Below are positions 6,529 to 13,835 of a DNA stretch of 14,190 bases, in pieces; the first letter of the stretch is position 1, and each line of letters opens with the position of its first letter. A program made the position numbers and the translations under genes. The notes beneath the pieces were generated by a model, which was not told the origin of the DNA, searched no databases, and saw only the letters and a list, made by a program, of their open reading frames with translations. Location of the stretch: the NCBI GenBank assembly GCA_031269165.1, contig JAISZQ010000139.1, forward strand, positions 1-14,190, given 5' to 3'. Source of the stretch: Spirochaetaceae bacterium (GTDB lineage Bacteria; Spirochaetota; Spirochaetia; Treponematales; Breznakiellaceae).

Positions 6529-7260
6529 ATGATGCAGCATAACCTAGCCCTGTTGCCGCCGATCAAACGGGCCCGTGGGTATCGGTTGTACACCGAGAGC
6601 AAGCGGTTTGTTGACCTTTATCTGGACGGGGGAAGGGCCGTCTTGGGGCATAATCCGCCGAATGTTCTCCGCGAGATGAAGAACGCCGCCGAGCGGAGCC
6701 TCTTTGCCCCGTATCCATCCTACTACACGAGACGTTTTGAGAAGGCCCTCTCGCTGTTGTTCCCCGGAAAATCGTTTGTTGTCTATGGCTCGATGGAGGC
6801 AATTCCGCCCGCGATACGGGAGGAAACGCCTATGTGGAGGCCGTATATGCAGTGGGACGGGAAAGACGTGCTGGCAATATTGCCCCACCCGCTGGCCCCG
6901 GCCGTATTCGTCACGGAGGCCGACACCGAACATTGCCGCGACGTTCCCTCGTACCCGTCTCCGGTCATTCTGGCCCTCACGACACGCGCTGTTTACGACG
7001 TGTTGCACAGCCCTGAACGCGGGGCGGCGGTGTTCGGACGGGTGGATGAGGCACTGGCGGACGGGCCGTGGACGCGAGCGGGGCTGTATGTGCGGCTTCG
7101 GCAACGGGCACCGGACGAGGAGTGGGCGCGGCTTTTCAGACGGTTTCTTGACGCGGGGTTTCTCGCGCCGCCAACCCAGCGGGATCCGTTAATCTTACCC
7201 GGCGAGTTGTCGGACGGCGAGGAACAAGCACTGGCGGAATGTTTGCGGGCACCGATGTAG
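6529..7260 (+). CDS. Unrecognised protein resembling a shortened class III aminotransferase
   Basis: A protein of 243 residues. Residues 16-45 (RGYRLYTESKRFVDLYLDGG then AVLGHNPP) resemble the N-terminal segment of class III aminotransferases such as glutamate-1-semialdehyde aminomutase. Residues 201-240 (LFRRFLDAGFLAPPTQRD ... ELSDGEEQAL) resemble their C-terminal helix region. The family is usually over 400 residues; here the central PLP-binding core, with its D-E-x2-G-x-R block and catalytic Lys, is missing. If real, this is a non-catalytic derivative, not an active enzyme. The start is ATG 6529 (or 6532); an in-frame start at 6394 would run through repeat DNA. No good Shine-Dalgarno is seen. 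Codon use and GC resemble the neighbours and the frame is uninterrupted, so it is probably a real gene. The function is not assigned. Confidence 0.7.
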   Translation: MMQHNLALLPPIKRARGYRLYTESKRFVDLYLDGGRAVLGHNPPNVLREMKNAAERSLFAPYPSYYTRRFEKALSLLFPGKSFVVYGSMEAIPPAIREETPMWRPYMQWDGKDVLAILPHPLAPAVFVTEADTEHCRDVPSYPSPVILALTTRAVYDVLHSPERGAAVFGRVDEALADGPWTRAGLYVRLRQRAPDEEWARLFRRFLDAGFLAPPTQRDPLILPGELSDGEEQALAECLRAPM

Positions 7261-7340
7261 CGGGGGACTTATCGTGCCGATGATACCCCAGCGTTTTTCA
7301 CCGAGACTTTTCCATGAATGGGAAATTGAAAAGGGAGACT

Positions 7341-7379
7341 GAGCCTGTCAAAACTCTTTTCGTGTTTTGGAACAGGCTC
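7341..7379. repeat. gagcctgtt-family palindrome between converging genes
   Basis: GAGCCTGT (7341-7348) pairs with ACAGGCTC (7372-7379) and CAAAAC (7349-7354) with GTTTTG (7364-7369), leaving a two-base bulge and a 9-base loop. It lies between the rightward gene ending at 7260 and the leftward tRNA unit, where a bidirectional terminator would be useful. Read on the minus strand its first 19 bases equal those at 13972-13990. Confidence 0.75.
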
Positions 7380-7400
7380 AAATGTCAAAACGATTTTGAT

Positions 7401-7474
7401 TGAGGCTAACACGATTCGAACGTGCGACCTTCAGATCCGCAATCTGATGCTCTATCCATCTGAGCTATAACCTC
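7401..7474 (-). tRNA. tRNA-Arg, anticodon GCG
   Basis: A 74-nt cloverleaf read on the minus strand: acceptor GAGGTTA/TAGCCTC (one G-U) with discriminator A; D arm GCTC...GAGC; anticodon stem TCAGA/TCTGA with loop TTGCGGA, giving GCG for CGC (and CGU by wobble); T arm GCACG-TTCGAAT-CGTGT. C35, A20 and A73, the classic arginine identity elements, are present. The 3' CCA is not encoded. Confidence 0.95.
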
Positions 7475-7503
7475 ATAATTTTCGCCGCGTCAACAACGGC
7501 AAA

Positions 7504-7591
7504 CGGAGCAGGGGGGATTCGAACCCCCGGTACCCTTTAGGGGTACAACTCCTTAGCAGGGAGCCCGATTCGGCCGCTCTCGCACCGCTCC
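7504..7591 (-). tRNA. tRNA-Ser, anticodon GCU
   Basis: An 88-nt class II cloverleaf on the minus strand: acceptor GGAGCGG/CTGCTCC with discriminator G; anticodon stem GCTCC/GGAGT with loop CTGCTAA; a long variable arm TACCC-CTAAA-GGGTA; T arm GGGGG-TTCGAAT-CCCCC. It reads AGC/AGU. CCA is not encoded. It is transcribed before tRNA-Arg, 29 bases away, in one unit. Confidence 0.96.
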
Positions 7592-7635
7592 AAGGAGACC
7601 ATCCATAATCGCAACACGACTGTGGACAGGGACTA

Positions 7636-7663
7636 AGTATAACATGCCTTCACAAATTGTCAA
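7636..7663 (-). promoter_or_regulatory. Promoter of the tRNA-Ser/tRNA-Arg unit
   Basis: On the minus strand TTGACA (7663-7658) and TATACT (7641-7636) are 16 bases apart, and the -10 lies 44 bases before the tRNA-Ser 5' end. Confidence 0.8.
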
Positions 7664-7812
7664 GTGGTATGTCAACGTTCAATCGAAACGATCATCTGTG
7701 ATTCGGACGGGATTTGTGATACCATTGCAACAATGAGTGCTTTGACGGTTATTGATTATCGGGTATCGGGATGCCGATGAACCGGCCCGCAACCGCGTGG
7801 GAATGACGACGC

Positions 7813-8313
7813 ATGACTCCGGTGGTTCATCCCTTCCTGCCCGTCTACGATGCCGCCTCCCGTGTACTGATTCTGGGAACGATGCCTTCTCCCGTTTCCC
7901 GCGCCCAGGCGTTTTACTACGCGCATCCCCGCAACCGCTTTTGGCCGATCCTCGCCGCCGTCTTTGGCGAGCCCCCTCCCGTCTCAAAAGAAAACCGGAT
8001 CCGCTTCGTGCTTTCCCGGCATATCGCCCTCTGGGATGTGCTTGCCTCGTGCGTCATTGACGGCGCAGCGGACCACACGATAAAAAACCCCGAGCCCAAC
8101 GACTTTGCCCCGCTCCTCCGCGCCGCAAAGATAACCCGCGTCTTTACCACCGGCAACAAGGCATTCACGCTCTACACCCGACTCTGCTTTCCCCACACGG
8201 GCCTCGCCGCGACACCCCTCCCGTCAACCAGCCCTGCCAACCAGCGAATGTCGTTCGACGATCTTGTCACGGCCTACCGGGTGATAAAAGCGGCAACCGA
8301 GACCGTTCCGTAA
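7813..8313 (+). CDS. Hypoxanthine-DNA glycosylase (UDG superfamily family 6)
   Basis: Base-excision repair enzyme of 166 residues that removes hypoxanthine (deaminated adenine) from DNA. The signature block VLILGTMPS followed by SRAQAFYYAHPRNRFWPIL (18-47) matches the family; Asn41 sits where the catalytic Asn of characterised family 6 enzymes lies. LWDVL (73-77), the IKNPEPNDF stretch (90-98) and LPSTSPAN (136-143), the DNA-intercalating motif region, complete the fold. Length is normal. The ATG at 7813 is directly upstream of VVHPFLPVYD, a good N-terminus; the Shine-Dalgarno (gtggga) is weak. It is divergent from the tRNA unit and followed by repeats, so it is probably transcribed alone. 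Family is confident; substrate preference is inferred from the family. Confidence 0.9.
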   Translation: MTPVVHPFLPVYDAASRVLILGTMPSPVSRAQAFYYAHPRNRFWPILAAVFGEPPPVSKENRIRFVLSRHIALWDVLASCVIDGAADHTIKNPEPNDFAPLLRAAKITRVFTTGNKAFTLYTRLCFPHTGLAATPLPSTSPANQRMSFDDLVTAYRVIKAATETVP

Positions 8314-8347
8314 CCGGCAACCTTTGACAGAGTTTGATAGAAACAGG

Positions 8348-8391
8348 AGAGCCTGTTGCAAAACCCCAGCAAAAGGGGGAAGTCTCCCCCT
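8348..8391 (+). repeat. Copy of the IS right end
   Basis: agagcctgttgcaaaacccc followed by agcaaaagggggaagtctcc matches, in inverse orientation, the sequence downstream of the transposase at 984-1026. AACAGG-AGAG-CCTGTT at 8342-8357 also makes a small hairpin across its left edge. There is no transposase beside it, so it is a solo end or a derived repeat. Confidence 0.65.
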
Positions 8392-8617
8392 CGCTCCTGC
8401 CCGCTCTCCGGTCGATACGTCCACGCCTAAAGGCGCGTCCGCACCTCCCTCCGTTTGGTCATACGCTACCCCCTCTGCGGACAAAACCATGCGGTGCATG
8501 GTTTTGTGGGCGTACCCCAAGCGTCCACGGATGGACGCATTACCGAGTACGCCCCGGCCCGGAAGCCCGAAGCAGGAAGCGGAGGGCTGTAGGGGCCCGC
8601 CCCCCGCAACGCCCCCG
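8375..8617. repeat. Composite hairpin element, copy 2
   Basis: Its ends match copy 1: the hairpin GGGGGA-AGTC-TCCCCC then tcgctcc on the left, and ccccccgcaacgcccccg (8600-8617) on the right. An internal cgctaccccctctgcgg (8464-8480) also resembles 6455-6472. The hairpins between the ends differ from copy 1. No coding frame in 8314-9370 looks genuine. Confidence 0.65.
8424..8554. other. Densely folded region inside the composite element
   Basis: Four stems occur in 131 bases: CGCC-TAAA-GGCG (8424-8435); GTCCGCA (8437-8443) / TGCGGAC (8476-8482); ACAAAACCATGC (8481-8492) / GCATGGTTTTGT (8496-8507), a perfect 12-bp stem with loop GGT; and GGGCGTAC (8508-8515) / GTACGCCC (8547-8554) enclosing GCGTCCA-CGGA-TGGACGC (8521-8538). 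It could be a structured RNA or a DNA element; no known family was recognised. Confidence 0.55.
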
Positions 8618-8667
8618 GCCACCTGCCGTGGAGGCCCTTGGGCGCATCGTGAGGGAACGACTATCGG

Positions 8668-8690
8668 CCCCCCCCCCCATTCTTGGGGGA
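8668..8690. repeat. Homopolymer C tract
   Basis: A run of 11 C's at 8668-8678 is followed by ATTCTT and GGGGG, so its end can fold back. It lies in non-coding repeat DNA; such a tract is prone to length change and to sequencing error. Confidence 0.6.
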
Positions 8691-8701
8691 GCGAGCCGCC
8701 C

Positions 8702-8825
8702 GTCATTGCGAGCGAGCCCCCCGTCATTGCATCCGTTACCCACCCGTCATTGCGAGCGTAGCGCGGCAATCCAGGGAGAACGCCCCTCGACTGGATTGCT
8801 TCGTCGCTTCGCTCCTCGCAATGAC
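8702..8825. repeat. Palindrome array, degenerate left part
   Basis: Isolated arms (gtcattgcgagcgag at 8702-8716; gtcattgc at 8723-8730) precede a full 80-bp unit at 8746-8825 whose arms pair as gtcattgcgagcg / ctcgcaatgac around a ctggattgcttcgtcg core. Confidence 0.8.
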
Positions 8826-8874
8826 GATACCTGTCATTGCACCCGTCACCCCTTGTCATTGCCGAGCGAACCGC

Positions 8875-9256
8875 GTCATTGCGAGCGAAGCGAAGCAATC
8901 CAGGGTGAAGGCATTCGTCGGCTGGATTGCTTCGCCGCCTTGCGTCTCGCAATGACAACGCTCCCCGTCACTGCGAGCGGGCGGCACATTGCCGAGCGAG
9001 CCGCGTCATTGCCGAGTGGGCCCCGTCATTGCGAGCGGAGCGAAGCAATCCAGGGCGAAGGCGTTCCCCGTCTGGATTGCTTCGCCGCCTTGCGTCTCGC
9101 AATGACAACGCTCCCCGTCATTGTGGGCGGGCGGCACATTGCCGAGCGAACCGCGTCATTGCCGAGTGGGCCCCGTCATTGCAAGCGGAGCGAAGCAATC
9201 CAGGGCGAAGGCGTTTCCCGGCTGGGTTGCTTCGCCGCATCGCGTCTCGCAATGAC
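8875..9256. repeat. Tandem palindrome array with a 150-bp period
   Basis: Three 82-bp palindromes start at 8875, 9025 and 9175, exactly 150 bp apart. The 68-bp spacers (8957-9024 and 9107-9174) are nearly identical to each other and themselves contain degenerate arms (gtcattgccgagtgg). Each palindrome reads gtcattgcgagcg...gcaatccaggg, then ctggattgcttcgccgcc...ctcgcaatgac. The array is non-coding, although one frame is open across it. Confidence 0.9.
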
Positions 9257-9260
9257 GCCC

Positions 9261-9285
9261 GCGCCTCTTATCCCTTAAATCCGCG
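9261..9285. repeat. Conserved flank of the second palindrome array
   Basis: gcgcctcttatcccttaaat plus ccgcg follows the last arm, as at 1983-2009. In both places the next downstream gene has its own promoter within about 90 bases. Confidence 0.65.
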
Positions 9286-9327
9286 CCTATCCCCAATCCC
9301 TATTCCCTTTCCCGCAGGGGGGCAGGC

Positions 9328-9355
9328 GGCGGGGCTTGACACCCGCCCCTTTTTT
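9328..9355 (+). terminator. Terminator nested with the activase promoter
   Basis: GGCGGG (9328-9333) pairs with CCCGCC (9342-9347); the 8-base loop contains most of the -35 TTGACA, and T6 follows at 9350-9355. Read-through from the repeat region would stop where the new transcript is about to begin. Confidence 0.6.
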
Positions 9356-9364
9356 CGGGATAGT
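9336..9364 (+). promoter_or_regulatory. Promoter of the activase gene, apparently leaderless
   Basis: TTGACA (9336-9341), a 17-base spacer and GATAGT (9359-9364). The ATG at 9371 is the seventh base after the -10, which is the expected transcription start. No Shine-Dalgarno precedes it. Confidence 0.6.
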
Positions 9365-9370
9365 AGTCGT

Positions 9371-12300
9371 ATGACACTACATCTTGGTCTTGATATTGGC
9401 TCAACAACGGTTAAAGCTGTCGTAATGGAGCCGGAGACGAAAAGGCTTCTGTTCTCCGGCTACCGGCGGCATAACGCGAATCAGGCCGGTATTGCTTACA
9501 TCTTGTTACAGGAAATCTTTGAGAAATATCCCGATGCGGACTTCTATGCGGCGGTGTGCGGGTCGGGCGGGGCGCCGGTTGCCGAGGCGATTGGCGCGCA
9601 TTTTGTGCAGGAAGTCGTGGCGAACGCGGTCGCCGTGCGGACGTTTCACCCGGAGTCGCGGGTCGCGATTGAACTGGGCGGGCAGGACGCGAAGATCGTT
9701 TTCTTCCATAAAGACGAACGGACAGGGAAACTTGCCGCGTCCGATATGCGGATGAACGGGAGTTGCGCGGGCGGCACCGGGGCGTTTATTGACGAGGTGG
9801 CGACGCTGCTCCGCATCCCGACCGAGCAATTTGAGTCGTTTGCCGCGCAGGGCGGGTCGGTGCATGACATTTCGGGCCGATGCGGGGTATTTGCCAAGAC
9901 GGACATTCAGCCCCTGCTCAACCAGGGTGCCCTGCCTGAGGACATCGCGCTTTCCGCTTTCCACGCGATTGCCAAGCAGACGATCGGCGGGCTTGCCCAA
10001 GGGCTGGCCATTAAGCCGCCGGTTATCTTCGAAGGCGGGCCGCTCACGTTTAACCCGACGCTGGTGCGGGTGTTCAAGGAACGGCTTGAACTGCGGGACG
10101 AGGACATCATACGGCCCGCCCAGCCTGAGATTCTGATCGCGCACGGCGCGGCGCTTGCTATCGACGAGCTTTTTGCGGAACGAAAGCGGCCTTTCAAGTT
10201 GCGTCCCGCCCTCAACGTGCTTGCCGATTACCATAAGATGAACGGGCAGGGCGCGTCCGGGGCGTTATTTTTTTCGTCCGACAAAGAACGGCACGACTAC
10301 GAGGAAAAGCACCGTCTGCCGCCGCCGCCGGGTTATGCGCCGAAGAAGGGAGAGACCGTCCGCGCCTACCTCGGTATCGACGCGGGGTCGACCACCACCA
10401 AATTTGTACTGATGGACGAGGCGGAAAACCTGCTTGACGGTTTTTATTCGGCGAATCAGGGCGAGCCGCTTCGGGTGGTGAAGAAGGCGTTGCTCGATCT
10501 CAAGCAAAAATATGACGAAGCCGGGGCGGTGCTTGAAATCATCGGGCTGGGAACAACGGGCTACGGCGAGCTTCTGTTTGACAAGGCGTTTGGCGCGGAC
10601 TATCACACGGTTGAGACGGTCGCCCATGCGGAGGCGGTGGCCAAGTATGTGAAGGACGCGAGTTTTATCCTTGACATCGGCGGCCAAGACATGAAGGCGA
10701 TCAATATCAGCAACGGGATTGTGACGAACATCACGGTGAACGAGGCGTGCTCGGCGGGCTGCGGGTCGTTCCTTGAAAACTTTGCGGCCAACCTCGGCAT
10801 TCCGGTGAAGGAGATCGCGGCGGCCGCGTTTAACTCGAAGAATCCCGCCGAACTGGGCAGCCGCTGTACCGTGTTTATGAACAGCGCGATTATCACCGAA
10901 CAGCGGAACGGGAGGACGGCAAACGACATTTGCGCGGGGCTGTGCCGGTCGATTGTCGAGAACGTGTTTACCAAAGTCGTGCGGCTGTCGAATTTGTCCG
11001 GGCTGGGGAATAACATTGTCGTGCAGGGCGGGACCTTCAAGAACGACGCGGTGCTTCGCGCCATCGAACAGTATCTGGACAAGGAAGTCATCCGCTCCCC
11101 GTATCCCGGCGAGATGGGGGCCATCGGCATTGCGCTGCTTACAAAGAAGCATATTGCCGAACACGGCTACACCTCGCCGCATGGCCCGACGGGGGGAACG
11201 CGCTTTGTGGGCCTCGACCGGGTCGCCGGGTTTGACTACACGCAGGAGTCCAACGTGCGCTGTGGGTTTTGCGCGAATAACTGTAACCGGACGTTGCTCA
11301 CCTTCACCTATGGCGGCGGGACAGACTTCCGCGAGACCTGGGTTACGGGCAACCGTTGCGAGCGCGGCGAGGTTATCGGCAGTCTGGACGATGCGGCGAC
11401 CCGCGAGAAAGTGAAGCGGATCTCAGGCGCGATGACGGCGACGCCCGATTTGTTGAAAGAGCGGGAAACGCTGTTGTTTGGCGATTATCCCTACGAGCAG
11501 GTGTGTGAAAAGCGAAACGTCACGATCGGGATTCCCCGCGTGCTGGACTTTTGGCGGACGATGCCCTTCTTCACGACCTTTTTCAAGGCGCTGGGCTTTG
11601 ACGTGGTGGTATCACGAAAATCGACGCGGAAACTGTACGAGCGGGCCCTGCAATCGGTGGCCTCCGATACGGTGTGTTTCCCGGCGAAGCTGACACACGG
11701 CCATATCCATGACCTTGCCGCGTTGAAAGTCGACCGGATATTCTTTCCCCAGTTGCACCACATTCCATCGGATAACGGCGACAAAAATTCGGTGTACACC
11801 TGCCCGGTGCTGAAGGGCTATCCGATTGTCAACAAGTATTCTGACGACCCCGAGCGGAGCTGGCAGATTCAGTTTGACACGCCGGTGTTCCACTGGTTTA
11901 AGAACCAAGACCGGAACTACCAGTTGTGCGCCTATATGCGGGAGACCTTTGGCATCGACCCGGCCGATACGAGACAGGCGATAGTCTTTGCCGACGAAGC
12001 GTTTGAAAAGTTCAGGGACGATATAACCGAGCGGGCGAGCCACGTCATCGCGGAAACCGAGCGGGCCGGGAAATTCGCGGTGGTGATCGCGGGGCGGCAT
12101 TACCAGTTTGACGAGCTGGTGAACCACGAGATCGCCAAGTACTTTACCAACGTGGGCATTCCGGTCATCCCGTTGGACGCGCTCCCCGGCATCCGCGAGG
12201 TCGACCTTTCCAAGACGATGATCGACATCATCAACAACAACCATGCGAGGCTCCTCTCCGGCGCGATCCTCGCGGCGCAGCATCCCGCGCTGGAATATGT

Positions 12301-13804
12301 GGAAATCTACAATTTCGGCTGCGGCCACGACGCGCTCTTTACCGACGAGGTAACGCGAATCATGCATGAAATAGCGGGAAAGGCCCCGCTTATCCTGAAA
12401 CTCGACGAAAGCGATGTGGCGGGCCCTCTGCGTATCCGCGTCCGTTCCTTTATCGAGACGGTGGAAAAGCGTCGGCGCGGCCTCGCCGGGAAAAACGTCG
12501 TGCGGGAACTGGGCGAGCCCTACACGACCAAGTGGACGAAAGACCAGCGTCGGGTCAAAACCTTACTTGTACCGAACGTGAGCCGGGCGTTTTGCAAAAT
12601 CATGTCGGCGGTGATACGGCAACAGGGGGTCAAGGCCGTGGCGCTTCCCATCGGCGGGAAAGAGGCGATGGCACTTGGCAAGAAATACGTGCATAACGAC
12701 TCGTGCTTCCCCGCTCAGATGGTGATCGGCGAGGCACTGCTGGCGTTAAAAAGCGGCGCGTACGATCCGCGAGATGTCGTTGTCGGGACGGGGAAGACGA
12801 TGTGCGACTGCCGCCTCGTCAACTACATGATGCTCACACGCAAGGCCCTCGACGATGCGGGTTTCCCCGAAGTGCCGGTTTTTTCCACCGACTATGCCGA
12901 CCCGAAAAAACTGCATCCCGGTTTCAAGTTTAACAAGCTCACCTACGCGCGGGGGCTCTGGTGTCTCGTGATGTCCGACATTCTCGAAGAACTGCGCCAC
13001 AAAATCAGGCCCTACGAAGCGCAAAAGGGCGAAACCGACCGGCTTTTTGAAGAATCGATTGATTCAATCGCCGACGCGATGATGAAGGGCGGGATGCAAC
13101 GGGCGTATCTTGCGTATAGAAAGGCCATTTCCGCGTTCTGCGGCATCGAGTATGACCGTTCAAAGCCAAAACCCGTCGTGTTTATCACGGGCGAATATCT
13201 TTTGACCTTCCACACCGGCTCGAATTACGAGATCGAACGCTACCTCGAAGAAAACGGCATGGAGGTTGAACTGCCCAAGATGGTCGATATTTACCATAAC
13301 CTGATGCTTTTCCACACCGTTTCGGAGATCAAGGATTTCCATGTGCGCCATTCAGCGTACGATACCCTTTACGCGATTCTGGGCGACCAGTATGTGAACA
13401 AGACCGTCTCGCTCATGGAACGCGCCGCCAAAAAGCACCCGCTCTTTGAGCCGAGTACGCGCATGAAGGACATGGCAAAACTTACCGACCATATTATCCA
13501 CCACTCGATGCAGTCGGGCGAGGGCTTCCTCATGGCCGCCGATATTCTTCTGCGCGCGCAAAAGGGCGTGAAGTCCTTCGTCATGCTCCAGCCCTTCGGA
13601 TGCCTCCCGAACCACGTCTGCGGCCGCGGCATCATCAAGAAGGTCAAGGAAGAACGCCCGGACATCCACATCCTGCCCCTCGATTATGACCCCGACACGA
13701 GTTTTGCCAACATCGAAAACCGCCTCCAGATGCTGATCATGAACATCCAAGCGGAGAAGGCTGGAGAAAAATCGGCGAAACACCAGAGAACGGAGGCCGC
13801 GTAG
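9371..13804 (+). CDS. Tandem-domain acyl-CoA dehydratase activase (BcrAD/BadFG-DUF2229-HgdB-like)
   Basis: Protein of 1477 residues, in the usual range of the giant fused family. Domain 1 (about 3-260) is an ASKHA ATPase: LGLDIGSTTVK (5-15), ELGGQDAK, CAGGTG with Cys132 and SGRCGVF with Cys171. Domain 2 (333 to about 600) repeats it: YLGIDAGSTT, DIGGQDMK, Cys460 and Cys499. A DUF2229-type region follows, with C631-x2-C634-x3-C638 and Cys663. The C-terminal HgdB-like part has cysteines at 984, 1112, 1145, 1147, 1411 and 1417. Separate activases use ATP to fire an electron into a dehydratase; the fused family's own reaction is unproven. The ATG at 9371 is chosen because the next in-frame ATG (9427) loses the first phosphate loop, and 148 upstream codons run through repeats. 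There is no partner subunit nearby. Confidence 0.92.
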   Translation: MTLHLGLDIGSTTVKAVVMEPETKRLLFSGYRRHNANQAGIAYILLQEIFEKYPDADFYAAVCGSGGAPVAEAIGAHFVQEVVANAVAVRTFHPESRVAIELGGQDAKIVFFHKDERTGKLAASDMRMNGSCAGGTGAFIDEVATLLRIPTEQFESFAAQGGSVHDISGRCGVFAKTDIQPLLNQGALPEDIALSAFHAIAKQTIGGLAQGLAIKPPVIFEGGPLTFNPTLVRVFKERLELRDEDIIRPAQPEILIAHGAALAIDELFAERKRPFKLRPALNVLADYHKMNGQGASGALFFSSDKERHDYEEKHRLPPPPGYAPKKGETVRAYLGIDAGSTTTKFVLMDEAENLLDGFYSANQGEPLRVVKKALLDLKQKYDEAGAVLEIIGLGTTGYGELLFDKAFGADYHTVETVAHAEAVAKYVKDASFILDIGGQDMKAINISNGIVTNITVNEACSAGCGSFLENFAANLGIPVKEIAAAAFNSKNPAELGSRCTVFMNSAIITEQRNGRTANDICAGLCRSIVENVFTKVVRLSNLSGLGNNIVVQGGTFKNDAVLRAIEQYLDKEVIRSPYPGEMGAIGIALLTKKHIAEHGYTSPHGPTGGTRFVGLDRVAGFDYTQESNVRCGFCANNCNRTLLTFTYGGGTDFRETWVTGNRCERGEVIGSLDDAATREKVKRISGAMTATPDLLKERETLLFGDYPYEQVCEKRNVTIGIPRVLDFWRTMPFFTTFFKALGFDVVVSRKSTRKLYERALQSVASDTVCFPAKLTHGHIHDLAALKVDRIFFPQLHHIPSDNGDKNSVYTCPVLKGYPIVNKYSDDPERSWQIQFDTPVFHWFKNQDRNYQLCAYMRETFGIDPADTRQAIVFADEAFEKFRDDITERASHVIAETERAGKFAVVIAGRHYQFDELVNHEIAKYFTNVGIPVIPLDALPGIREVDLSKTMIDIINNNHARLLSGAILAAQHPALEYVEIYNFGCGHDALFTDEVTRIMHEIAGKAPLILKLDESDVAGPLRIRVRSFIETVEKRRRGLAGKNVVRELGEPYTTKWTKDQRRVKTLLVPNVSRAFCKIMSAVIRQQGVKAVALPIGGKEAMALGKKYVHNDSCFPAQMVIGEALLALKSGAYDPRDVVVGTGKTMCDCRLVNYMMLTRKALDDAGFPEVPVFSTDYADPKKLHPGFKFNKLTYARGLWCLVMSDILEELRHKIRPYEAQKGETDRLFEESIDSIADAMMKGGMQRAYLAYRKAISAFCGIEYDRSKPKPVVFITGEYLLTFHTGSNYEIERYLEENGMEVELPKMVDIYHNLMLFHTVSEIKDFHVRHSAYDTLYAILGDQYVNKTVSLMERAAKKHPLFEPSTRMKDMAKLTDHIIHHSMQSGEGFLMAADILLRAQKGVKSFVMLQPFGCLPNHVCGRGIIKKVKEERPDIHILPLDYDPDTSFANIENRLQMLIMNIQAEKAGEKSAKHQRTEAA

Positions 13805-13816
13805 TCCCTTCGGGGA
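13805..13816 (+). other. UUCG-capped mini-hairpin after the activase
   Basis: TCCC-TTCG-GGGA directly follows the stop codon. The stable tetraloop makes it a plausible 3'-end structure, but there is no U-tract and only 4 bp. Confidence 0.3.
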
Positions 13817-13835
13817 ATTGAAAATGGAGCATGTC

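Noticed and set aside
8875..9256. CRISPR-like periodic repeats
   Set aside because: The repeats are 82-bp near-perfect palindromes and the spacers are nearly identical to each other, the opposite of CRISPR spacers; no cas genes are present.
8334..9278. A 314-codon open frame on the plus strand across the repeat region
   Set aside because: It reads through palindromes and gives a repeated Arg/Ser-rich peptide in phase with the 150-bp period; no domain, no ribosome site.
10265..11182. A 305-codon minus-strand frame inside the activase gene
   Set aside because: It is antisense to the conserved second ATPase domain and has no domain features of its own.
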